A DNA stretch of 5,696 nt, from the NCBI GenBank assembly GCA_001940725.1, contig MDVR01000103.1:1-5696 (forward strand), given 5' to 3'. The first letter of the stretch is position 1. Each line of letters starts with the position of its first letter. Positions 4,384 through 5,696 of this stretch are shown here, piece after piece. The translations under genes were made by a program, and so were the position numbers. The notes under the pieces were generated by a model. That model was not told the origin of the DNA. It was given only the letters and a program-made list of their open reading frames with translations, and did no database searches. Origin of the DNA: Candidatus Heimdallarchaeota archaeon LC_2. Its GTDB lineage: Archaea; Asgardarchaeota; Heimdallarchaeia; Heimdallarchaeales; Kariarchaeaceae.

Positions 4384-5316
4384 ATGGCTAATCCTTCAAT
4401 TGATTTTCATATATTGCCCAAAGTTAAGATTAAATTGAAAATTGGTTTAAAAATATATAAATTTCAAAAATGGGATTTCTCAAATCTTGGCTTAACTTCA
4501 ATTCCAGAACAGCTCATAGAACTTCTCAACATGAATGGGGACTTTCATGGATTATTAGATTTTTCTCATAACCAATTAAAATCAATACCAGAAGAATTGA
4601 ATTTAGGAGTGACTCGGGGAATTGATTTGTCACATAATCATTTGACACATCTACCATCAGATTTACTAAAAAACAGAATTATTTATCTTAATCTTTCACA
4701 CAATAAATTCAATCAAGTTCCTATTCAAGTAATAAAAAATTCCTATAATCTGATTGAATTGAATATGAGCCACAATTTCATTAATAATATCACTATTAAT
4801 CAATCCCAAATCCTTCTGGAAATAGATACAGTGAATTTTGACAGCAATATATTTGAGGGAAAATATGAAGATAAAGAACGAGCTGGATTGCGAATTGGAG
4901 TTTTAGATCGAGAAAAAGCACAAATTTCAAAATTCAAATTTAAAGAAATCGTTGGACGAGAAGGCCAGAGTACACTCAAAAATCATATGCTATCAAGAAA
5001 TTGGGACCTCGAATTTCATGAAAATAAAGATCGGTTTTATGTTAAATTTTTTGAAATTTTAAGCCTAGAGCGTTTCGAACACTATGATGATTTAGATACC
5101 ACTAGTAAGCAGAATTCGGTCAAGAAATTACAACCATCCAATGACTCTCGGATATTCTGGCAACGAATGGAAAGATTAAGGTACAAATTTCGGGACATTA
5201 GGGTTGGTCATTCAACTTTTAGCAATTTCTACATTCTTTATCTTACAAACGCAAAAAGAATAAAACAATTTGAAGAATGGTTGAATATAGCTTTTGAGGG
5301 TTGCCTTATTCAATAA
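4384..5316 (+). CDS. Leucine-rich-repeat protein with an unrecognised C-terminal domain
   Basis: A 310-residue soluble protein without signal peptide or membrane segment. Six consecutive leucine-rich repeats of about 22-24 residues cover residues 30-159: WDFSNLGLTSIP (30-41), LLDFSHNQLKSIP (57-69), GIDLSHNHLTHLP (79-91), YLNLSHNKFNQVP (101-113), ELNMSHNFINNI (125-136) and a degenerate VNFDSNIF (150-157). The LxLSHNxLxxLP form matches the typical or bacterial/plant-like class, which builds a curved protein-binding solenoid. An N-terminal basic strand-rich stretch (KVKIKLKIGLKIYKF, 13-27) caps it. Residues 160-310 are charged and mixed alpha/beta (DRFYVKFFEILSLERFEHY, then IFWQRMERLRYKFRDIRVGH, then RIKQFEEWLNIAF) and match no family I know. 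Role: probably intracellular protein-protein interaction; the partner is unknown. Similar cytosolic LRR proteins are frequent in Asgard archaea. The start is ATG 4384; no in-frame alternative is better supported. Confidence 0.85.
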   Translation: MANPSIDFHILPKVKIKLKIGLKIYKFQKWDFSNLGLTSIPEQLIELLNMNGDFHGLLDFSHNQLKSIPEELNLGVTRGIDLSHNHLTHLPSDLLKNRIIYLNLSHNKFNQVPIQVIKNSYNLIELNMSHNFINNITINQSQILLEIDTVNFDSNIFEGKYEDKERAGLRIGVLDREKAQISKFKFKEIVGREGQSTLKNHMLSRNWDLEFHENKDRFYVKFFEILSLERFEHYDDLDTTSKQNSVKKLQPSNDSRIFWQRMERLRYKFRDIRVGHSTFSNFYILYLTNAKRIKQFEEWLNIAFEGCLIQ

Positions 5317-5357
5317 ATATGAAACTCGTAGCAAAATGATTTAGTTTTAATTTAGGG

Positions 5358-5696
5358 TATCTTGATTTATATAGAAATGATCACTATTATTATATTATGA
5401 GTCACATTAAATTGGAAGCACCAATTTCCAAAAGCCAAGCATTACTATCATTAACCATATCTTGATTTATATAGAAATGATCACTATTATTATATTATGA
5501 GTCACATTAAATTGGAAGCACCAATTTCCAAAAGCCAAGCATTACTATCATTAACCATATCTTGATTTATATAGAAATGATCACTATTATTATATTATGA
5601 GTCACATTAAATTGGAAGCACCAATTTCCAAAAGCCAAGCATTACTATCATTAACCATATCTTGATTTATATAGAAATGATCACTATTATTATATT
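5358..5696. repeat. Perfect 100-bp tandem repeat, 3.4 copies, running off the window
   Basis: Copies at 5358-5457, 5458-5557, 5558-5657 and 5658-5696 (partial, 39 bp) are identical at every base and have a period of exactly 100. Each unit holds a TGATCA palindrome and a small hairpin, AAATTGG-AAGCA-CCAATTT (5409-5427 in copy 1), overlapped by TTGGAA/TTCCAA. There is no conserved-repeat/variable-spacer structure, so it is not a CRISPR array. The unit codes for nothing longer than about 18 codons and, being 100 bp, shifts frame at each copy. It begins 42 bases after the stop of the leucine-rich-repeat gene. A real minisatellite or an assembly loop at a contig end are both possible. Confidence 0.95.

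Noticed and set aside
4364..4438. ATG at 4364 with AAAGG just before it, giving a 24-codon frame overlapping the start of the leucine-rich-repeat gene
   Set aside because: It is in a different frame, stops quickly and the translation is featureless; the AAAGG abuts the ATG without the needed spacing.
5358..5557. Minus-strand 18-codon frame in each repeat unit containing AWLLEIGASNLM, reminiscent of the copia-type protease motif WLLDSGASNHM
   Set aside because: The match is very short, the catalytic Asp is Glu, the frame stops at once and no other retroelement domain is present. Chance resemblance is more likely.
5358..5696. CRISPR array
   Set aside because: The entire 100-bp unit is repeated identically; there are no variable spacers and no cas gene in the window.

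Overview
The window is AT-rich and reads as archaeal, most probably from an Asgard-type archaeon; that lineage is an inference. The supporting signs are TATA-like boxes about 25 bases upstream of starts, leaderless-looking genes next to genes with Shine-Dalgarno sites, poly-T terminators, a winged-helix plus three-helix membrane protein pair typical of archaea, a surface protein with a PGF-type C-terminal anchor, a longin-like protein and a leucine-rich-repeat protein. No rRNA, tRNA, CRISPR array or insertion sequence was found.

Layout. Positions 1-355 form a perfect 144-bp inverted repeat around a 67-bp centre. The right arm and centre hold the first 75 codons of a VOC/PhnB-like gene on the minus strand; the left arm is its mirror copy. 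This looks like a contig end folded back on itself, so the gene's 3' half is missing. From 458 to 2147 lie three minus-strand genes: a two-domain secreted, membrane-anchored surface protein, then its poly-T terminator, then a tightly coupled pair (winged-helix regulator, small membrane protein). At 2416-2838 a short, divergent MsrA-like protein runs on the plus strand and converges, five bases apart, with a 61-residue ribbon-helix-helix-like protein on the minus strand. A minus-strand gene at 3164-3805 encodes an apparent longin-like domain followed by a possible winged helix. Upstream of it is a 70-codon open stretch without a start codon, probably a frameshifted or decayed small gene. A plus-strand gene at 4384-5316 encodes six leucine-rich repeats and an unrecognised C-terminal domain. 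The window ends in 3.4 perfect copies of a 100-bp tandem repeat.

How the genes relate. Only the regulator and membrane protein form a clear operon, with adjoining stop and start codons and a Shine-Dalgarno site for each. The others look like single transcription units. The longin-like and leucine-rich-repeat proteins fit the expanded eukaryote-like repertoire of Asgard archaea, but no direct link between them is visible. Both ends carry structures that can be real or can come from amplification or assembly, so they should be read with caution.
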